Source: Ahaetulla prasina
Taxonomy: Eukaryota; Chordata; Lepidosauria; Squamata; Colubridae
Reading direction: 5' to 3'
Assembly (NCBI RefSeq): GCF_028640845.1
Contig: NC_080544.1
Span: forward strand, 56,085,211 to 56,149,210
Length of the DNA: 64,000 nt
Shown here piece by piece: positions 35,834 through 47,568 of this stretch. Every line of letters begins with the position of its first letter. Position 1 is the stretch's first letter. The notes beneath the pieces are model-generated. The model worked only from the letters and a program-made list of their open reading frames with translations, was not told where the DNA came from and ran no database searches. Both the position numbers and the translations under genes were made by a program.

Positions 35834-35905
35834 TTCCTTCCTTCCTTCCTTCCTTCCTTCCTTCCTTCCTTCCTTCCTCCCTCCCTCCCTCCCTCCCTCC
35901 CTCCT
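35834..35905. repeat. (TTCC)n(TCCC)n microsatellite
   Basis: Two adjoining tetranucleotide blocks, pyrimidine-rich on the + strand. Confidence 0.95.
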
Positions 35906-36194
35906 TTCCCAATAATTCCACTCTATATATACTAGCCGCCTATGTTCATAATTAAACCTGTAACTTACAATATCATTTGAAAGCTGTTATTATAATTGGA
36001 ATGTATCACTAAAGAGAAATTAGAAGCTTGCTTATGATTTAGGCCACAATCCTGTATACACCAGATAAGCCCCTTTTTTATTATTATGGGCCATAACTTG
36101 TAAGGGGATATGTATAGAATTATATTCATTTCAGTTTGCTGATCTGTTAAAATAATTGTCTCCTGCTATTGTAATCATTCAATGTTTTATTCAG

Positions 36195-36312
36195 CGTTTT
36201 TGGACACTTCAGCCATCGTTCTGAGTGGCAGTTGGTAAAAGTAGATTACAAGTCCATTTTTGATAGACGGTGTGCAGAAGATGATTATCGACCTTGGCAG
36301 CTTCACAGCCAG
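36195..36312 (+). CDS. SORCS1: SORCS1 internal exon (end of propeller, first 10CC cysteine)
   Basis: Exon of 118 bp, phase 2 to 0, acceptor TATTCAG and donor GTAAAAC. It encodes VFGHFSHRSEWQLVKVDYKS then IFDRRCAEDDYRPWQLHSQ. The last blade ends here, and RRCAEDDYRPW carries the first of the ten cysteines of the 10CC module that packs against the VPS10P propeller. It precedes a 3.2-kb intron with a Sauria SINE and an L2 nested in a MITE. Confidence 0.94.
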
Positions 36313-36802
36313 GTAAAACGTCTGACCCAGAATTGAATTAAAATTAATACAATAATTAATTAAAAGTTGGGATCAACCTAATTCATTGCTTCAAAATCAT
36401 TGAATCCATTACCTCTTAACACTTTGGTATACATTGTAACTGCAACTAGCAAGCATTTATGGTGAAAGGTAAAACTTGAAATAAATTGGAGAAGAAAATG
36501 ACTTCATACTTCATTGTTTTGAACTGAATGGTGAATTTCTCCCCACATATTTTAAAAGACAAGGAGGTACATATATAGAAACAGGTCCCAAGGCCAGACA
36601 AAAAAAAGCTCTCTCTGCCATGTTCAGTTCAATTTCTAGACAGAAAAAAATACCTCCCTCTCTTTAAAAGGTGAAGCCTTAGAATAGTTCACTTTAAAAA
36701 AATGTGTACAATGTCCTAGTTTTTCTGTGTCACTTGTCATCCTTGCAAATCAAAATAACCTTCAATTCCAAAAGAATTTAATCTAATCAACAGTTATACT
36801 AG

Positions 36803-37156
36803 GTAAAGGTAAAGGTTTCCCTCGCATATATATGGCAGTCATTCCTGATTCTAGGGGGCGGTGCTCATCTCTGTTTCAAAGCCAAAGAGCCAGCGCTGTT
36901 CAAAGACGTCTCCGTGGTCATGTGGGCGGCATGACTAAATGCCAAAGGTGCACGGAACACTGTTACTTTCCCACCAAAGGTGGTCCCTATTTTTCTACTT
37001 GCATTTTTTATGTTCTTTCGAACTGCTAGGTTGGCAGAAGCTGGGACAAGTAATGGGAGCTCACCCCGTTACTCGGCACTAGGGATTCAAATTGCCGAAC
37101 TGCTGACCTTTTGATCGACAAGCTCAGCATCTTAGCCACTGAGCCACCGCATCCCT
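36803..37156 (-). mobile_element. Sauria SINE, full length, antisense
   Basis: Read on the minus strand: a tRNA-derived head (GGTGGCTCAGTGGCTAAGAT, then a B-box-like GCAGTTCGGCAATTTGAATC), a conserved middle, and a tail ending in repeated ACCTTT units as in BovB-mobilised Sauria SINEs. It is flanked by a 16-bp duplication, TCAACAGTTATACTAG / TCAACTGTTACACTAG, with two mismatches. This family is diagnostic for squamates. Confidence 0.88.
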
Positions 37157-37504
37157 TCAACTGTTACACTAGACACTAATTAATGGCACTAAGTAAGAAT
37201 CGGTTCAATGTTAATTTGACTGTTGCCAGAGTCTTATTCCTCCTTGTTTCAGGATCTACACTGTTGTTTTCTCAAGTTCAGCTGGCTGAGACAGGAAACG
37301 TTCAGAGGCCCTGCAGTGAGGCTGCTACTGAACATTCAACAAAATAAAAATAAAAATCTGTGTTATGGACAGAACTACTTGAAACTACCTAAAACCAAAC
37401 CAAGGATATGAAAGGGAAGTTATTCTTAGACTTGGAAACCTAATCACATCTAGGTGTCATAGATTTACAAGTATAGGATTTCTAGGCTCTATCAACTCAC
37501 TTTG

Positions 37505-37688
37505 TTTTTTTAAGGCAGCCTCAATCTTATAAGAGATGGCTGGGAGCTTTATAACCAGGTGAGGCCAAGCAGTTTGGATAGCATATTGAGCTTGGAGATT
37601 AAAGTCAGGGTGGACTCATTCATGACTGTTTGACATTAGAAAGCTCCCAGCCATCTCTTGAAAAATTGAGACTGCCTTAAAAAAAAAA
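37505..37688. repeat. Inverted repeat with 45-bp arms
   Basis: The left arm (TTTAAGGCAGCCTCAATCTT, then AGAGATGGCTGGGAGCTTT) is matched almost exactly by the complement at about 37640-37688. The spacer is about 90 bp. It could be a small MITE or a cruciform-forming palindrome. No target duplication was identified. Confidence 0.75.
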
Positions 37689-37992
37689 AGTTGCTTACTT
37701 TTTATTTAATAGAATTTTGGTCAAATTACTAAAACCTGGTTTCTGTATTGTATGTGCTGTGTTTTATTCCAGGGGGTCATTCCAGGGAGTAGGTAGGTGG
37801 AAGTTTTTTTTTTAATTTGAATTTATATCCCGCCCTTCTCCGAAGACTCATGGTGGCTTACACTGTGTTAAGCAATAGTCTTCATCCATTTGTATATTAT
37901 ATACAAAGTCAACTTTTTTTTTTCATCTGATGTAGAATGGGAAAGAAATAAATCCAGGCTCATACTTTTTGCTTTTAGCCATACATATATAG

Positions 37993-39230
37993 TAGGTAGT
38001 CCTTATTATTTATTTATTATTTATTATTTTGATTTATAGACCGCCCTTCTCCCAAAGGATTCAGGGCGGTTTACAGCGAGGTAAAAAACAAGAATACAAA
38101 AATTAAAACATTATTTAAAAACTTATTCAATTTAGCTAAAGATAATTAAAAGTCTAATAAAACTTTAATAAAAAACCCCATTAAAACTATTAGACCAGCC
38201 CTGCGCAATGGAACAAAAATGTATTGAGCTCGCGGCGAAAGGTCCGGAGGTCAGGGAGTCGACGTATCCCTGGGGGCAGCTCGTTCCAGAGGGCAGGAAC
38301 CCCCACAGAGAAGGCCCTCCCCCTGGGGGTCACCAGTTGACATTGTCTGACCGACGGCACCCTGAGAAGACCCTCCCTATGGAAGCGCACAGGTCGATGG
38401 GAGGCAATCGGTGGCAGCAGGCAGTCCTGTAAATAATCCGGTCCTAAACCATGGAGCGCTTTAAAGGTAGTAACCAGCACCTTGAATTGCACCCGGAAGA
38501 CCACCGGCAACCAGTGCAGCCTGCGCAGGAGAGGTGTTACATGGGAGCCTCACGTTGCTCCCTCTACTACCCGCGCAGTCGCATTCTGGACCAGTTGGAG
38601 CCTCCGGGTGCTCTTCAAGGGGAGCCCCATGTAGAGAGCATTGCAGTAGTCCAGGCGGGAAGTGACGAGGGCATGAGTGACCGTGCATAAGGAATCCCGG
38701 TCTAGGAAAAGCCACAACTGGCGTATCAGGCGAACCTGATAAAAAGCTCCCCTGGCGACGGCTGTCATATGTTCTTCTAAAGACAGCCGTACATTCAGGA
38801 GGACGCCTAGATTGCGGACCCTTGCAATCATTCATTTATCAATGATTGACTTGCAATCATTCATTTATCAACCCTTTGAAGTTATAATTGCACTGAAACA
38901 AGCAACTTACAGTGGATCCTTGCACTTACAACCACTGCAGTCACAAAAATCAAAATTTGGGTGCTTGGTAATTGGCATGTATTTATGAGGATTGCAGCAT
39001 TCTGAGGTCACATGATCAACATTTGCAACCTCACCAGTCGCTTCCAATTAGCAGTCAATGGGGAAAGCCATCATTCACTTAACAACTGCATGATTCACTT
39101 AACAACTGCAGTGATTAGCATCGCTGGGGCAAAAAAAAAGTTGCAATATTGGGCCCAACTCACTTAACAACCATTTTGATTAACAATGAAATTCTAATCC
39201 CAATTGTGGTCTTAGGTTGAGGATTATCTG
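37993..39230. mobile_element. Squamate MITE copy 3, split by L2 copy B
   Basis: The left terminus TAGGTAGTCC (from 37993) is separated from the rest (about 38845-39230, ending GAGGATTATCTG) by L2 copy B. The right part has the family phrases TCACTTAACAACTGCA and GTCACATGATCAACATTTGC. Near the right junction a 20-bp stretch, CAATCATTCATTTATCAA, occurs twice. Confidence 0.65.
38004..38830 (-). mobile_element. L2-clade LINE, 5'-truncated, copy B
   Basis: On the minus strand, the C-terminal block RNLGVLLNVRLSLEEHMTAV, then HALVTSRLDYCNALYMGLPL, followed (frameshifted) by FKALHGLGPDY and ALWNELPPG. The 3' tail at the left has TTCTCCCAAAGGATTCAGGG. It is severely 5' truncated and inserted within a squamate MITE (see 37993-39230). 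Confidence 0.85.
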
Positions 39231-39303
39231 TACACACACAATTCTTTGCCATTATAGCCCTACCACTGTGGTCTTTGTGCTACTGAATATGTGATGACGT
39301 AGT

Positions 39304-39425
39304 TCTCACAGTAACAGTAACAAGAGCTGGAAGGGGTCTTGGTGGTCATCTAGTCCAACCCCCTGCTCACGCAGAAGACCTATACCAGGGATTTGAACCG
39401 CCGACCTTTCTGATCGACAAGCAAA
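39304..39425 (-). mobile_element. Short SINE-like unit: tRNA-type head with CR1 tail
   Basis: On the minus strand, a tRNA-like segment with a B-box-like GGCGGTTCAAATCCCTGG passes directly into a CR1 3' tail (GGGGGTTGGACTAGATGACC). The right side looks truncated. It is either a CR1-mobilised tRNA SINE or an accidental join of a Sauria SINE head and a CR1 end. It lies 108 bp before the 10CC exon at 39533. Confidence 0.5.
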
Positions 39426-39532
39426 ATATGAACGTTCCCCACTGTTTCTTTTTGCATTAATATACCATAATGGTTTACATTTGATACCTGATCACTGTGA
39501 TAAAAGCCCTGTCCCCTCTTTTCTTTACTCAG

Positions 39533-39663
39533 GGAGAAGCATGCATCATGGGAGCCAAAAGGACTTACAAGAAGCGTAAGTCAGAAAAGAAATGCATGCA
39601 AGGCAAGTACGCCGGAGCCATGTCCTCTGAGCCATGTGTCTGCACAGAAGCAGACTTTGACTG
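39533..39663 (+). CDS. SORCS1: SORCS1 internal exon (10CC module, cysteines 2-5)
   Basis: Exon of 131 bp, phase 0 to 2, acceptor TTTACTCAG and donor GTGAGTT. It encodes GEACIMGAKRTYKKRKSEKK, then CMQGKYAGAMSSEPCVCTEA, then DFD and a split cysteine. The Cys pattern fits cysteines 2-5 of the 10CC module, and the split codon is the sixth. The GEACIMGAKR start and the KCMQGKYAGAM stretch are the features that, from recall, separate SORCS1 from SORCS3 (which reads differently here). The paralogue choice therefore rests mainly on this exon. Confidence 0.92.
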
Positions 39664-40861
39664 GTGAGTTGTGCTTAATAACAGAGAATGAACAAGGTCA
39701 TAGTTTATATGGATTTTGCTATAGGTTTGCATGTAGCCTGACTTTCTCCCAGGGACAAAAAATCTTAGAAATTGGATAGAAGGGAATTGTCTTTCTAAAT
39801 TAATGTGGCATCACCTCAGCACATGTTCTTACATTAGTAAAGTTACAGAACATACTATATATATAGTTCATAAATGGTGACATCAAGATAAAGAATTTCA
39901 TGATGTGAATGCATGTTTTGTACTGTCTTACAAGTAAGACAGTAGTAGGCAGTAACATACTATTACCAATTCGTTTCTGTATTAGTGAAGAATAATGCAG
40001 AAGTAATCTTGGTGCAATGATACATGCTAATGTTCTCCCCTTGAAAAAGGGCAGCATTAATAGGATATCAAGCCTTTTCATGGCTGTCCAAAAAGGTGCT
40101 GCAGGGTAATTGCAACTTAATTCAACTAAATGCAATTATAGGCTTTGTACCCTACAGGTCTCCCTTTTATACAAGCACTGTAGTCTCATTTAACATAGTT
40201 AGTTTCACTGCAGCCTTTCTTATAAATATAACTCCTCACTCTCCATGCCTCCTACATTCAGTTCCTAAATCCTGTTTGCTCTATAATGTTTTATAATATC
40301 AATGACAAGCTATAAGAATAGAAACAAGCGTATAGTAAAAACTGAACATACTGGAAAACTATACTTTACACCCTAATTCTGGATTTAATAATTTATTTGT
40401 TTGTTTCTTTATGCATTTGATCAATGTACATGGTTGCTCAACCCATAAACTGCAAATCTGGGCAACTAATATAGAATTAAAGGCAGAAGCAAATCCATCA
40501 AGGTTAAAAAGAACACAAATGAAAAAACAATATAACAAATGCCAATTACAATCATTCAATTTTCAAACATTACAAAGACCCTCATTCTAGGAAAGGTCTC
40601 TGCGAGCTTACCGAGGCCAAAAGATCATCTGAATATCTGGGGTTATGCTGCTCCTGAGGAAGGAACAGGAACTAAAATTCTGCTAATTAAAAATCAGAAT
40701 TCAAGAAGACCAGAATGTAAGATTTCTTAGCCCATCTCAACAAATATTTACTAATAAATTAGTCCAAAATTAAACAATCTAACCCTACCCTAACGAAAAC
40801 AGGAATATAAGTCAAAATAGGCAAGAAAATGGTAAGACACTACCTATTCACTCTAGACAAA
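39664..40861. other. Intronic sequence without recognised features
   Basis: Start of the 15.3-kb intron, AT-rich. No repeat could be named with confidence. Confidence 0.5.
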
Positions 40862-43070
40862 TTCAAATCGTGCCTTTCGTGCCTTTGCGGCCTCTGACCC
40901 GGCGTAGATCTCAGTTGGCTCCCTGGTTTTCCGAGGAGCTGAGAGAGATGAAACGCCGGAGAAGACGCCTAGAGAGTACTGGGAGGTCTAGCCGTTCCGA
41001 GGCTGATCGGACACTAGTGAGGTCTTTTACTAAGACCTACCTAGTGGCAATGAGGGAGGCGAAACGTTCTTACGTTTCCACCCTCATTGCATCGGCAGAT
41101 AACCGCCCGGCCGCCTTGTTTCGGGTGACCCGTTCCCTCCTTCATCAAGAGGGACGGGATGACCCCTTGCAGGGATGAGCTGAGGAGTTTAACGGTTATC
41201 TATACGATAAAATCGTTCAACTTCGGGATAGTTTGGACCAGGATTGCGATGATCCAACCGAGATGACAGAGACACGTCTTGTTGAGGTTATTTGGGATGA
41301 GTTTGATTCTGTGGCTCTCGAGGACGTGGACAGGTTGCTGGGGAGGTTACATGCAACTACATGTTTACTGGACCCGTGTCCTTCCTGGTTAGTGCTGGCT
41401 GCTCAGGAAGTGACACGAGGCTGGCTCCAGGGGATTATAAATGCTTCTTTGGTGGAAGGGGTTTTCCCCGCCGCCTTGAAAGAGGCGGTGGTGAGACCTC
41501 TCCTCAAGAAGCCTTCCCTGGACCCAGCTATTTTGGGAAATTATCGTCCAGTCTCCAACCTTCGCTTTGTGGCGAAGGTTGTAGAGAGTGTGGTTGCATG
41601 GCAGCTCCCCCGGCACCTGGAGGAAGCTGTCTATCTAGACCCGTTCCAGTCCGGCTTCCGACCCGGTTATAGCACGGAGACGGCTTTGGTCGCGTTGGTG
41701 GATGACCTCTGGAGGGCCAGGGACAGGGGTTGCTCCTCTGCCTTGGTCCTATTAGATCTCTCAGCGGCTTTTGATACCATCGACCATGGTATCCTGCTGC
41801 GCCGGTTGGAGGGATTGGGAGTGGGGGGCACCGTTTATCGGTGGTTCTCCTCCTATCTCTCTGACCGATGCATGAGCAGTGTTGACAGGGGGGCAGAGGT
41901 CGTCCTGGAGGCGCCTCACTTGTGGGGCGCCTCAGGGGTCGATTCTCTCGCCTACCCTGTTCAACATCTATATGAAGCCGCTGGGTGAGGTCATCAGTGG
42001 TTTCGGGGTGAGTTATCATCTGTACGCTGATGATACTCAGCTGTACTTTTCCACCCTGGACCACCCCAGCGAAGCGGTCAAGTGCTGTCCCGGTGCCTGG
42101 AAGCTGTACGGGTCTGGATGGGGAGAAACAGACTCAAGCTCAATCCCTCCAAGGCGGAGTGGCTGTGGATGCCGGCACCCGGTACAGTCAGCTGCATCCG
42201 CAGCTGACTGTTGAGCAGTTAGTGGCCCCAAAGGAGGTGGTTCGCAACTTGGGCGTCCTCCTGGATGGATGGCTGTCCTTTGATGAACATCTGGCGGCCG
42301 TCTCCAGGAGGGCCTTTTACCAAGTTCGCTTGGTCCGCCCCTTCCTTGACCGGGATGCCTTATGCAAGGTCACTCACGCTCTGGTTACGTCTAGGTTGGA
42401 TTACTGCAATGCTCTCTACATGGGGCTGCCCTTGAGGTGCACCCGGAGGCTACAGTTAGTCCAGAATGCGGCTGCGCGAGTAGTAACGGGAGCCGCTCGT
42501 GGCTCCCACGTAACATCACTGCTCCGTAGTCTGCACTGGCTTCCTGTGGTTTTTCGGGTGCGCTTCAAGATTTTGGTTACCACCTTTAAAGCGCTCCATG
42601 GCTTAGGACCCGGGTACTTACGAGACCGCCTGCTGTTACCCTTTGCCTCCCACCGACCCGTACGCTCTCACAGAGAGGGTCTCCTCAGGGTGCCGTCCGC
42701 CAAACAGTGTCGGCTGGCGGCCCCCAGGAGTAGGGCCTTCTCTGTTGGAGCAGCGACGCTCTGGAACGAACTTCCCCCTGGCCTACGTCAAGTGCCTGAT
42801 CTTCGGACCTTCCGTCGTGAGCTCAAAACACACTTATTCATTCAAGCGGGACTGGCATAATAGTGTTGAATTTTAATTTGGGGTTTTGTTAATATTTTAA
42901 AATTTTAAATCTAAATTTTTAATTATCAGCCTTTTATAATCTGCTATGTTTTAAATGTTGGTTTTAATTGTATATATCTTGTGTTTTATTTTTGGCTGTA
43001 CACCGCCCTGAGTCCTTTGGGAGAAGGGCGGTATAAAAATTTAATAAATAAAATAAATAAATAAATAAAT
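40862..43070 (+). mobile_element. L2-clade LINE, 5'-truncated, copy C (longest)
   Basis: Starts in the linker before RT (APWFSEELREMKRRRRRLES), then RT motifs NYRPVSNLRFVAKVVES, FQSGFRPGYSTETALVALVD, LLDLSAAFDTIDHGILLRRL and the catalytic [11 protein letters not shown]. The C-terminal part includes HALVTSRLDYCNALYMGLPL and ATLWNELPPGL. The 3' tail has TACACCGCCCTGAGTCCTTT and AATAAATAAA. At least three frame breaks (near 41176, 41880-41990 and 42080) inactivate it. The endonuclease domain is missing. Confidence 0.92.
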
Positions 43071-43075
43071 CAAAG

Positions 43076-43500
43076 GACCAGATGAGTTACAGCCCTGAAT
43101 TCTGAATGAGCTGGTGGATGTAATCTGGAACCACTGAACCATATCTTTCAAACATCCTGGAGCACCGGGCAGCTACTAGAGGATAGGAAAAGACCTGACA
43201 TTATTCCCATCTCCAAAAAAGGCAGAATATGGACCCAGGAAGCTACAAACCTGAAATCAACACCTGGAAAGAACCTGAAAAAGCTAATAAAGCAACAAAC
43301 CTGTGCACACCTAGCAAGAAGCAAGCAAAGTTGTTACTAGAAGTCAACATGGATTTGTCAAAAACACATCATGCCAAACAATTCTTATTGCATTCTTTGA
43401 CAGAGGGACTAAATTAGTGTACCAGTAAAATGCTGTGGACATAGTATATTTGGACTTCATTAGACATTTGACAAAGTAGAACTACTGTACATTTGACTAC
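43076..43500 (+). mobile_element. CR1 LINE fragment, sense
   Basis: Decayed CR1 RT region: GACATTATTCCCATCTCCAA and AACATGGATTTGTCAAAAAC, then TTGGACTTCATTAGACATTT. These correspond to CR1 ORF2 (the INMDLSKTH-type and FDKV-type regions). Frames are broken. It directly follows the L2 copy C tail. Confidence 0.6.
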
Positions 43501-43699
43501 CAACCTACTACTTGGTAAGATAGGGAAATGTGGCTTTACGGTCACATTTAAATGGAATTATGGTCAAAGGTAACATTTTATTTAAAAGATGGGGAGGATG
43601 CATGGAAGAGGGAGGTGGGATTGCCTCTTAATTCAGCAAACCACCCCCAGTGTAATGCTCCTCCACTGGGGCCACAAGTTATCTGGCAAAGCTAGTTAT

Positions 43700-44275
43700 T
43701 TGGCCCTTATAGATGGTCAAAAGGATGAGAGCTGATTTCATCTCAGAGGGTAAGATATTTCAAAGGGCAGGAGCCACAACAGAAAAGGACCTTTTCTTGA
43801 ATCCTGCCAGTCCAAATTCCTTGACTGATAGGACTTGTAGCATGCCTTTTCTGCCAGCACAGGTGGGGCAAGCCAGTCCATTGGGGTGAGACAGTTCCTC
43901 AAATAACTGGACCCACATCGTGCTGGATTTTAAAAGTAATAACTAACACTGTGAATTGTATCTGGAAGCAAACCGCCAGCTAGTGCAGCTTGCAAAACAG
44001 TGGTGTAACAATGGCCACCCTAAGGCTACCAAGAACTGCCTGCTCTGCCACACTCTGCATCAGTTGAAGCTTCTGAATGTTCTTCAAGAGTAGCCCTCTG
44101 TATACCTCATTGAGTAGTCCAAAAGTAAAATAACCAGGGCTTGAATGACTGCACACAAGGACTTCCGGTTCTGGAAAGGCCACAACTGATGCACAACACA
44201 AAGCTGTACATAGATTCTCCTAGCATGACTGACACCTACTTTTTCAGCAAGAATCACAAATCTAGGAGAGCCCCA
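43700..44275 (-). mobile_element. Old L2-clade LINE 3' fragment, antisense
   Basis: Shows the same antisense landmarks as copies A and B in degraded form: AAGGACCTTTTCTTGAATCC, GAATTGTATCTGGAAGCAAA and ACAAGGACTTCCGGTTCTGG. It is much more diverged than copies A-C. Confidence 0.6.
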
Positions 44276-45329
44276 AAGGGTCAGTCTGGCATAGTGTAAC
44301 CCAGAACAAAGTTTTATGGCACTTTTTTAGCTTTTAAAGAAAAGTATTTTAAATTCTATTTATTTGTTTTAGTTTATTTGTGTTTTTTTAAAAAAATCTT
44401 TTTAAAAAAAATCAAGAATCATGTTTGATTATCAGACCAAAAGAAAACCTGACAATGCACCTACAAGTTTGAATTATTTTCAGATTTGTCACAAATTATG
44501 GGGAAAAGTGTGCACATTTCCTGTGACAGCAGACTAAGTAATCCCTGAACTGTGCTTGAAAGAATTGTATATTAAAGGATAGGAAAGAAAGAAAGAGATT
44601 TTTTACTTTTATGCATTGCCCACTTTTCACAGCCAGGGGGCAATAGTGCTTCAGGAATGAATGTCACAATGGAAATGGTGTACTTGGTCCCAGGAATAAT
44701 ATTTCCTAGCAACTGCCTAGAAACGAACCCGTATTTATTTAAGTAATAAATGGATTACACAGTGACATATGTGTTCTAAGGCATTTCTTTGCCAGATTTT
44801 CATGGGCTTTATTCCAGCATGAATGGGATCGTTCCAGCAACAGATCAAGTATTCGTTTTTTAAGAAAAAAGATAAGTCTAGATTACAATGCTAATACATC
44901 ATCATCATCATTCTTGTAATTATTCTGTGTAAATTCTATTTTCCATAACATAGTCACTTTTAATGCAATTTTCCTGACATCCATTTCTGAAGCATTTTTT
45001 CCATCTGATAACTGCATTACAGAGTTTGGAGAAGTGCTGAATAAATGGATAATTGTGATCCAGAGGACACAGTAACTCTGTGGCTACAAATTAGGTTGGT
45101 TTACATTAAAACACAACTTGAACATATTTCTTCCCATCTCTGTCCATACTGCATCAGTGTTCTTTGACAAGAAAGTAAATTTCATTTCTAATTTAATAAT
45201 AAGGTAAAACAATTTTTAAGTATAACAATACGATGCATGGTGATCCTAACCAATTTCATTAAGACCAGTAGTCTTAAAGTCCCAGTAATCCCAGAAGGAG
45301 GAGAGAAAAAACAGATGTTATCTACAACA
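44276..45329. other. Intronic sequence without recognised features
   Basis: AT-rich intron; a short ATC run near 44900-44915 and an AAAG run near 44583 are the only simple repeats. Confidence 0.5.
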
Positions 45330-45927
45330 TACAGTATAAGGACTGTAGCAGCTACTATGCAGGACAGATAGGCAGAGAATTAGCAGAGCCCATCCATGAA
45401 CACCAACTAGCAGCCAGAATATACAGTGAAAACTCCTTCATCTCATAGCAAATGGCATACACCATTTCAAATGGGAAACTGAACATCCTACACCAAGGCA
45501 AATCCAAAATGCCAAGGAATTCCTGGAAGCTTGGCATTCAGACAAATTAGTCATCTTTAGATACATGGAAATAAACAATATTTACCCACTGTTCAGAAGA
45601 GGTAATAAAAAGTAACAAGGAAACAAAGAAGCCAAAGTACATCCTTTTCAACATAAACACACAGATAAACTGGGATTATATTATATGGATGAAGAATCAA
45701 GAAGAAAACGATACCTTAATCAAGGAACTACCAAGCAGAAAACCATACCCCACCCACACTGACAGAATGGGAGTGGGAGCAAGTCCCACACTCGCAGGCA
45801 GTGATGATACTATCTGTTGGAGTAAAGAAACATCTACAAGCAAACAACCAAGAGAGAACCAAGGATTCTGCAGTTCAACCCTGAGCTACTTAAATTCTCT
45901 AATCTTAGAATTTCATTAAGACCTAAT
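45330..45927 (+). mobile_element. Old Penelope-like GIY-YIG remnant, host site of the gypsy insertion
   Basis: The + strand around 45340-45540 reads as a decayed GIY-YIG domain (SSYYAGQIGRELAEPIHEHQ, with in-frame stops further on). A block resembling the Penelope C-terminal region follows. It differs from the two copies at 10527-12435 and appears to be a different, older lineage. The gypsy element at 45928 inserted at or near its 3' part. Confidence 0.5.
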
Positions 45928-46115
45928 TGTAATGTATTACTGTAAGTTTTGGCGGGAGTTTTAGGCGGGAAATATCTCGTTCCTGATTGGTTGCAGCCTC
46001 AGGCTGAAGTGTATATAAGGAGAGGTTTTTCTCCAGAGTTTTGCTGGGTCACACTATATTAAAGAGCTGTTGTCACTAACCTGGTCTCCTGCCTCGTCAA
46101 TACCCGAACTTAACA
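45928..46115 (+). repeat. Gypsy 5' LTR (188 bp)
   Basis: Begins TGTAATGTATT and ends GAACTTAACA. It has a CCAAT-type element (GATTGG at 45985), a TATA box (GTATATAAGG at 46011) and a variant poly(A) signal ATTAAA (46058-46063). It is followed at once by TTGGCGGCGAGGTGGG, a primer-binding-site-like sequence starting TGG; the tRNA was not identified. Confidence 0.93.
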
Positions 46116-46208
46116 TTGGCGGCGAGGTGGGATCTTGAGCCAGAGCACCAGAACAGAGCTGAACTCACTACGAGAATCAAACCCAGCAAGGTGATAGCGA
46201 ATGCAGCG

Positions 46209-46900
46209 ATGACCGGCTACACGCCACCCACTCCGTTTGACCCTGCCCAGGAAACATGGGGAATATATATGACCCGTTTGAAAGTTTCCTGGAGGCAAGC
46301 GAGTTACAGGAGTCTCCGACAACCGCAAACGGGCTTACTTCATAAGCCACTGTGGGTCCGCAGTCATCGCCGTCGCAGAAGCCCTGGCGGAGCCAACACC
46401 GCTACACTCCGTGTCGTGGCAGACCCTTCAGACCCTCCTGTAGAATCACTTCGCACCAGCCCGTCCAAATCGTTCGGCAGTGCGAGTTTGGGAGCGCAGG
46501 CAACAAGAAGGCGAGTCTATCAGCGACTACATGGCAGCCCTGAGACAAGCCTCCAAGCATTGCAGTACCGCGATCTGGAGGAAGAGCTGCTGGAACATCT
46601 TATACGGGGGGTCAGAGACATCCGTTTGAGGAGACGGTTGCTAGCCAAGAGCAACCTGACATTGGCAAACGCTCTGGACGAAGCCAGAGCCCATGAGATG
46701 TCCAACCATGCAGCAGACACCTTACAAAGCGACTCACGCCGATGGCGGGCGCAAAGCGAGCACAGTCCACCACGAAGAAACCTATCGTGAGTCAACCAGC
46801 GAAGAGGAGGAAGAAGTCCACTACACCGGAAAATCGACAAGGAAGACCGGAGGAATGCGGAAGTTGCGGGCGACATCAGCGCCAAAGATGTAAGTTCAGG
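46209..46900 (+). pseudogene. Gypsy gag, broken
   Basis: Retrotransposon capsid/nucleocapsid region that would form the intracellular virus-like particle. Starts MTGYTPPTPFDPAQETWG at an ATG near 46209. The capsid portion is spread over different frames because of small deletions near 46280 and 46318 and a stop near 46442. A Cys/His-rich nucleocapsid-like cluster follows near 46850-46960, partly out of frame. Non-functional as assembled. Confidence 0.8.
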
Positions 46901-46917
46901 GCGCCATTTGCGGCGGT

Positions 46918-47568
46918 GTGAAAGGAAGGGCACCTGGCTCAAGTCTGCGAGCACCCCAACCTTCCGCGAAAATTCAAATCGGCCAATCAGGCGGCTCTGA
47001 GTCAGAGATGCAAACCCCACATTCCGCGAAATTTCAAACCAGCCAATCAGAGCGCGGGATCGGCAAGGCGACCCGCGATTGGCCAGGAAAGAAAGAGCGC
47101 GAAGTCAAACCGAATGACTGTTACCATAGACCACGCAGCTACCCGCATCAAGAAAAGATCTTCACTAACCCAACAATTGAAGGCGTACCGTGCCGACTGG
47201 AAGTAGACACAGGATCAGCAATCACAATCATGTCCTGGGACACTTTTGTGAAAGCCTTGCCGCACATCGCAAAGCGCAAGCTACAGAAACAACGGCTCCG
47301 GGTGCAGGATTACCAGGGCAACCGCATCCCTGTTCGAGGACAACGACCGTCGAGGTCAAGCACGGACATACGAAAAGACCCTGCCCATCACGTTAGTCGA
47401 GGAACCTTGCCAAGCTTGCTGGGGCTAGACTGGTTCAGGCGTTGGGAATGGGGTGACTGGCGTCCACCGGAGCGGATGCAACCTGCAAACGCCCTAATGG
47501 AGGAATTCGCAGGCGTATTCGAGGACCGTTTAGGCAAGTACAAGGGACCCCTATCTCCTTCAATTTAG
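46918..47568 (+). pseudogene. Gypsy protease region, partly open
   Basis: An open frame of about 216 codons spans the end of the nucleocapsid region and the aspartic protease. The catalytic triplet is in LEVDTGSAITIMSWDTF (D-T-G at about 47206-47214). A frame break before the RT leaves it unlinked to the rest of pol. Confidence 0.8.

Noticed and set aside
36803..37156. tRNA gene candidate
   Set aside because: The tRNA-like head is part of a Sauria SINE and has a SINE body and tail.
40870..42860. Several overlapping ORFs that could look like a gene cluster
   Set aside because: All are frames of one decayed L2 reverse transcriptase and its shadows.
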